A DNA stretch of 17,407 nt from Pseudomonadota bacterium (GTDB lineage: Bacteria; Pseudomonadota; Alphaproteobacteria; Rhizobiales; Rhizobiaceae), in NCBI GenBank assembly GCA_003242525.1, contig QGUU01000006.1:1-17407 (forward strand), given 5' to 3'. The notes under the pieces were generated by a model that worked only from the letters and a program-made list of their open reading frames with translations, was not told the origin of the DNA and ran no database searches. Positions 14,076-17,407 of this stretch are shown in pieces. Numbering within the stretch: position 1 is the stretch's first letter; each line of letters starts with the position of its first letter. A program made the translations under genes and the position numbers.

Positions 14076-15131
14076 CTATATACCCATCATTGCCTTGAGA
14101 AGCTTTCGGTCGGTCTTGCCTGCGGCAAAGTCATCGAAGGCCTTTTCCGTAACCCGGATGATGTGACTGGCAATGAAAGGCGCGCCTTCGGCCGCGCCGT
14201 CTTCGGGATGCTTGAGGCAGCATTCCCATTCGAGCACTGCCCAGGAATCGTAGCCATACTGCGCCAGCTTGGAGAAGATGCCGCCGAAATCAACCTGACC
14301 GTCGCCCAGGGAGCGGAAGCGTCCGGCGCGGTTTATCCAACTCTGGTAGCCGGAATAAACACCCTGGCGTCCGTCCGGGTTGAACTCGGCATCCTTCACA
14401 TGGAACGCCTTGATCCGCTCGTGGTAGATGTCGATAAAGGCGAGATAGTCCAGTTGCTGCAGCAGGAAATGCGAGGGATCGTAGTTTATGTTGCAGCGCT
14501 TGTGGCCGCCGAGCGCATCGAGAAACATTTCGAAGGTGGCACCGTCGAAAACGTCCTCACTTGGGTGAATCTCGTAGCCGATATCCACGCCATGGTCCTC
14601 GTAAACATCGAGTATCGGCTTCCATCGCCGGGCAAGCTCCTTGAAGGCTTCCTCGATGAGACCGGCAGGGCGTTGCGGGAATGGATAAAGATAAGGAAAG
14701 GCGAGCGACCCGGTAAAGGAAACCGAGACGTCAAGGCCCAGATGGCGTGAAGCCTTGGCGGCCGCCTTCAACTGCTCGACCGCCCATTTCTGCCGCGCCT
14801 TCGGGTTGTTGTGGACCTTCGCCGGCGCAAAGCCGTCCATCTGCGCGTCATAGGCCGGGTGGACCGCGACGAGCTGCCCCTGAAGGTGGGTGGAAAGCTC
14901 GGTGATCTCGACTCCGGCCTCTCTGCAGATGCCCTTGACCTCGTCGCAATAGTCTTTCGAGGCGGCCGCCTTTTCGAGGTCGAAGAGCCGTCCGTCCCAG
15001 GTCGGGATCTGGATGCCCTTGTAGCCAAGGCCTGCCGCCCATTTCGCGATTGCGGGAAGCGAGTTGAAGGGCGCCTTGTCGCCCGCGAACTGTGCCAGGA
15101 AAATGGCGGGACCCTTCATCGTCTTCGGCAT
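14076..15131 (-). CDS. Sugar phosphate isomerase/epimerase-type TIM-barrel protein
   Basis: This 351-residue protein is the first gene of the leftward set. It has the AP-endonuclease-2 barrel with likely metal ligands Glu187 (GYEIHPSED), Asp218 (INYDPSHF), His244 (KAFHVKDAE) and Glu301 (LEWECC). It is longer than the tagatose-3-epimerase type, with an extra segment near residues 100-115 and a lid around 250-275 (PDGRQGVYSGYQSWINRAG). Proteins of this branch commonly pair with Gfo/Idh/MocA dehydrogenases, which is also the case here, and may epimerise or isomerise the keto-sugar product; this is inference. The start is ATG at 15131 with GGGAGG upstream; the frame continues 40 residues further but that part is intergenic in character and overlaps the promoter. 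Despite the family name, nothing shows that the substrate is phosphorylated. Confidence 0.9.
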   Translation of the reverse strand: MPKTMKGPAIFLAQFAGDKAPFNSLPAIAKWAAGLGYKGIQIPTWDGRLFDLEKAAASKDYCDEVKGICREAGVEITELSTHLQGQLVAVHPAYDAQMDGFAPAKVHNNPKARQKWAVEQLKAAAKASRHLGLDVSVSFTGSLAFPYLYPFPQRPAGLIEEAFKELARRWKPILDVYEDHGVDIGYEIHPSEDVFDGATFEMFLDALGGHKRCNINYDPSHFLLQQLDYLAFIDIYHERIKAFHVKDAEFNPDGRQGVYSGYQSWINRAGRFRSLGDGQVDFGGIFSKLAQYGYDSWAVLEWECCLKHPEDGAAEGAPFIASHIIRVTEKAFDDFAAGKTDRKLLKAMMGI

Positions 15132-15220
15132 TGCATCCTCCCTTGCGGCCAAGCATGGCGCCCTGCGTGCTGCGAGCCGGACTGTTGTCATAATGGATGT
15201 CGCCAGGCGTCGCCCCGTCA

Positions 15221-15233
15221 CTGGTATTACCAA
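15221..15233. promoter_or_regulatory. GntR/FCD-type operator, copy 3
   Basis: CTGGTATTACCAA is the exact reverse complement of copy 2 at 336-348. Read on the minus strand it contains TAATAC, the predicted -10 of the leftward enzyme operon. The same repressor should therefore control the importer and this operon. Confidence 0.65.
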
Positions 15234-15251
15234 ATATGATCCGCCGGTCAA
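15224..15251 (-). promoter_or_regulatory. Predicted sigma-70 promoter of the leftward enzyme operon
   Basis: On the minus strand, TTGACC (15251-15246) and TAATAC (15229-15224) are 16 bases apart. The transcript would begin near 15217 and have a leader of about 85 bases to the ATG at 15131. The -10 lies within operator copy 3, matching the design of the importer promoter. Confidence 0.5.
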
Positions 15252-15289
15252 GTTGAGATGCGCTTTTCATGGCCGGACGGAGCCGCATG

Positions 15290-15318
15290 CTGACGCAGGA
15301 AAGATCGTTCTGTAATAA
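15290..15318 (+). promoter_or_regulatory. Possible promoter of the rightward epimerase/enolase genes
   Basis: CTGACG (15290-15295) and TAATAA (15313-15318) are 17 bases apart. The transcript would run about 180 bases to the ATG at 15507 and pass through operator copy 4 at about +80, where a repressor could act as a roadblock. Apart from these sites and the operators, I see no gene in the 375-base stretch 15132-15506. Confidence 0.3.
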
Positions 15319-15400
15319 TGAGTTAAATTGGATGAGTGCGCATCGTCCAGGGCTTCTTGCTGTATCAAGAAAATTACTGTACAGGTCTTAGACACCTCGA

Positions 15401-15413
15401 TTGGTCCAACCAG
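15401..15413. promoter_or_regulatory. GntR/FCD-type operator, copy 4
   Basis: TTGGTCCAACCAG fits YTGGTNNNACCAR and is palindromic apart from the outermost and central bases. It lies 180 bp from copy 3 and 94 bases before the rightward epimerase start. It probably controls the rightward genes, or cooperates with copy 3. Confidence 0.6.
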
Positions 15414-15506
15414 TTGACGGGCAAGCCGAGGGAGGAGGTCGCGGTGCCGCCGGTGAGGGCAAGGGCCGCAGGAATTGCAGTTCGGGCATAAGGGAAGGAG
15501 CCGACC

Positions 15507-16394
15507 ATGCATCTTTCAACGCACAATTGGATGCGGGCGGAACCGCTGGAGGTCACGCTCCGGCGGATCAAGCAATTCGGCTACGAATCGATAGAAATCT
15601 CCGGGGAGCCGGAACAGTACAAGACCAATGAGACGCGCGCGCTCCTGAAGGAGTACGGCATCCGTTGCTGGGGTGCTGTCACGCTCATGCTGGGGGATCG
15701 CAATCTGGCAGCCAAGGACCAGGGCCAGCGCGAGCGGTCGGTGCAGTACGTCAAGGACGTGCTCACCATGGTGAGCGAGCTTGACGGCGAGATCATCACA
15801 CTTGTGCCCGCCACGGTCGGCAAGGTCGTTCCCGATGGCACCGAGGAAGAGGAGTGGAATTGGGTGGTGGATGCCACGCGCGAGTGCTTCACCCACGCCA
15901 AGAAGGTGGGCGTCAAGATAGCCATCGAGCCCCTGAACCGCTTCGAGACCTACCTGTTCAACCGCGGTGAGCAGGCACTTGCGCTCGCCGATGCCGTCTC
16001 GCCCGAATGCGGCATCTGCCTTGATGCATATCACATCCACATGGAGGAGTTCGACGTCGCCGAGGCAATCCGCAAGGCCGGCAAGCGCCTGTTCGATTTC
16101 CATGTGGCCGACAACAATCGCTTCGCCGCGGGTCTTGGGATGATCGACTGGAAGAAGATCGTCGGCCTGCTGAAGGAGATCGGCTATGAAGGCGCGCTCA
16201 CGAACGAGTTCGTCGCCCCTGTCGACCGGACGCCGGCAAACCGCTATCCGGACATGGTCGAACGCAATCCGGTCGACATCTCCCCGGAACAGCTGAAGTT
16301 CATTCAGGATCACGGCTCCAGCCTGCTGACGGAAAAGTTCTACACGGATCAGATGCGCATTACGGCGGAGACGATCCTGCCCTTGATCAAGTAG
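15507..16394 (+). CDS. Sugar epimerase/isomerase, D-tagatose 3-epimerase-like (second copy)
   Basis: This 295-residue TIM-barrel protein carries the same active-site set as D-tagatose 3-epimerase: Glu141 (IAIEPLNRFE), Glu147, Asp173 (CLDAYHIHMEE), His176, His199 (FHVADNNR), Arg205 and Glu234 (LTNEFV). It is clearly related to the 11882-12733 product, sharing the pattern EPLNRFETYLFN versus EALNRFECYLFN, but differs over most of its length, so the two are probably paralogues with different sugars or steps. The start is ATG at 15507 with GGAAGGAG upstream. It is followed after 47 bases by an enolase-superfamily gene on the same strand. Possible roles are a ketose 3-epimerase or an isomerase acting on a dehydro-sugar. 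Confidence 0.92.
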   Translation: MHLSTHNWMRAEPLEVTLRRIKQFGYESIEISGEPEQYKTNETRALLKEYGIRCWGAVTLMLGDRNLAAKDQGQRERSVQYVKDVLTMVSELDGEIITLVPATVGKVVPDGTEEEEWNWVVDATRECFTHAKKVGVKIAIEPLNRFETYLFNRGEQALALADAVSPECGICLDAYHIHMEEFDVAEAIRKAGKRLFDFHVADNNRFAAGLGMIDWKKIVGLLKEIGYEGALTNEFVAPVDRTPANRYPDMVERNPVDISPEQLKFIQDHGSSLLTEKFYTDQMRITAETILPLIK

Positions 16395-16441
16395 CTGCCG
16401 GCCACAGACAAGCCCCGCCGCCGGCGCGTCGGGAGTGCACC

Positions 16442-17407
16442 ATGCGCATCAAGACCGCTCAAGCCTGGTGGATACGCATCCCGATCGAGGCGGCGCGACA
16501 GCATCGCAGCGATTTTGGGCAGGTAACGACCTTTGACTCCGCAATTCTGCGGATTGAGACGGATGATGGCCTTGTCGGCTGGGGCGAGGCCAAGAACGCT
16601 GCTGGCAGCGCCGGCAGCTATGGCGCCCTTGTCCATATGCTCAACCACGAGATCGGGCCGCAGCTCATTGGCCGCGATCCTGCCGACGTCGCCATCATCT
16701 GGGAAATGCTCTACAACGGCGCGCGCCATGAACTGGCGGCAAGGCGGGGCCACGCCATGCCGCATATCGCGCGCCGCGGCATGAGCGTGGCGGCGATCAG
16801 CGCTGTCGACATCGCGCTGTGGGACATTCTGGGCAAATCGCTCGGCCAGCCAGTCTGGCGGCTCATTGGCGGCAGGAAGGCTGACCGCCTGCCGGCCTAC
16901 GCCTCCGGCGGCTGGGCGGACGCTGCGGGCATCGGCGAACAGCTTCGTACGTATATCGACAAGGGGGGCTTCAAGGCCGTGAAGATGCGCGTGGGCGCAA
17001 TGGACGGCGATCCCCGTATCTCGGCAGAGCGGGTGCGTGCTGCAAGAAACGCGCTCGGGCCGGAAGTCAACATCATGGTAGATGCGCACGGCACCTATAC
17101 GGTGGCCGAGGCCAAGCGCTTCATCCACCTCGTCGGCGACCTCGACCTTGCATGGTTCGAAGAGCCGGTAACTGCCGACGACAAGGCGGGCATGGCTGAA
17201 GTGCGGGCCAGCAGCCCGATACCGATCGCAGCCGGTGAGAGCGAAGCCACGCGTTACGCCTTCCGTGATCTCGCCGTGATGAGGGCAGCCGACATATTGC
17301 AGCCAGATCCTGCCTTTTGCGGTGGGATTTCCGAGGCAATGCGAATCAGCACGGTTGCCAGCGCCTTCAACCTGCGTTTCGCTCCGCATTTGTGGGCCGG
17401 CGCTCCC
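16442..17407 (+). CDS. Mandelate racemase/muconate lactonizing enzyme family protein (partial, cut by window end)
   Basis: 322 codons are present and the frame is still open at the last base. The N-terminal capping domain (about residues 1-125) starts MRIKTAQAWWIRIPIE and contains GLVGWGEAKN. The barrel then has the base KMR (within VKMRVG, around residues 180-182, a Lys-X-Arg form of the usual Lys-X-Lys), metal ligands Asp in MVDAHG, Glu in WFEEPV and Glu in AAGESE, and the mandelate-racemase His/Asp pair in LQPDPAF and FAPHLW. This places it in the mandelate racemase subgroup, most of whose sugar-acid members are dehydratases that make 2-keto-3-deoxy acids. The start is ATG at 16442 with GGGAG at 16431-16435. 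It should be co-transcribed with the epimerase before it. The exact acid sugar cannot be assigned. Confidence 0.92.
   Translation, partial: MRIKTAQAWWIRIPIEAARQHRSDFGQVTTFDSAILRIETDDGLVGWGEAKNAAGSAGSYGALVHMLNHEIGPQLIGRDPADVAIIWEMLYNGARHELAARRGHAMPHIARRGMSVAAISAVDIALWDILGKSLGQPVWRLIGGRKADRLPAYASGGWADAAGIGEQLRTYIDKGGFKAVKMRVGAMDGDPRISAERVRAARNALGPEVNIMVDAHGTYTVAEAKRFIHLVGDLDLAWFEEPVTADDKAGMAEVRASSPIPIAAGESEATRYAFRDLAVMRAADILQPDPAFCGGISEAMRISTVASAFNLRFAPHLWAGAP

Noticed and set aside
16349..17389. 346-residue minus-strand open frame opposite the enolase-family gene
   Set aside because: The plus strand has all enolase-superfamily motifs in one frame; the antisense product shows none.
1..17407. 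CRISPR arrays, tRNA/rRNA genes, insertion sequences or attachment sites
   Set aside because: On reading both strands I saw no spaced direct repeats, cloverleaf-like or rRNA-like stretches, transposase motifs or terminal inverted repeats; the only repeats are the short operators and hairpins listed.

Overview
The window looks like chromosomal or megaplasmid DNA from a GC-rich alphaproteobacterium, most likely a rhizobial relative (Hyphomicrobiales, Phyllobacteriaceae- or Rhizobiaceae-like). This rests on codon use, strong GGAGG-type ribosome binding sites, and a CUT1 sugar ABC operon surrounded by Gfo/Idh/MocA and TIM-barrel sugar enzymes, a style common in rhizobial sugar-use regions. No search was run, so the taxonomic call is soft.

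Layout. Bases 1-129 are the 3' end of an unrecognised gene. Bases 130-505 are a control region with two palindromic operators. Bases 506-6179 (+) hold a tightly packed ABC importer operon: binding protein, hairpin terminator, two permeases, a 75-aa membrane protein, and two different ATPases. On the minus strand, 7727-6315 is a full-length 6-phosphogluconate dehydrogenase and 8958-7931 is a two-gene copper module (a DUF2946-like Cys-rich protein and a PCu(A)C chaperone). Bases 9220-11787 (+) encode a UxaA-type sugar-acid dehydratase and an aldo/keto reductase of the sugar-lactone-forming type. Bases 15131-11882 (-) encode a TIM-barrel sugar isomerase/epimerase, a Gfo/Idh/MocA dehydrogenase and a tagatose-3-epimerase-like enzyme. 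After a second control region with two more operators, 15507 to the window end (+) encodes another tagatose-3-epimerase-like enzyme and a mandelate-racemase-type enolase-superfamily enzyme cut by the window edge.

Taken together this reads as a catabolic locus for an uncommon sugar, glycoside or sugar acid. The ABC system would import it. The Gfo/Idh/MocA enzyme and the TIM-barrel enzymes would oxidise and epimerise it (3-keto-sugar chemistry is one precedent). The aldo/keto reductase could make a lactone, and the UxaA and enolase-family dehydratases could make 2-keto-3-deoxy acids. 6-Phosphogluconate dehydrogenase may link the products to pentose phosphates. No lactonase, kinase, aldolase or regulator is visible here, and the substrate cannot be fixed from sequence alone.

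The most interesting signal outside the genes is a shared palindrome, YTGGTNNNACCAR, found as a pair in each of the two control regions (161-173 and 336-348; 15221-15233 and 15401-15413). It matches the operator style of FCD-type GntR regulators (FadR, PdhR, UxuR, LldR). Two of the copies cover the predicted -10 element TAATAC of the importer promoter and of the leftward enzyme operon. The pairs are 175 and 180 bp apart, which suggests one repressor controlling loci 15 kb apart, possibly through DNA loops.
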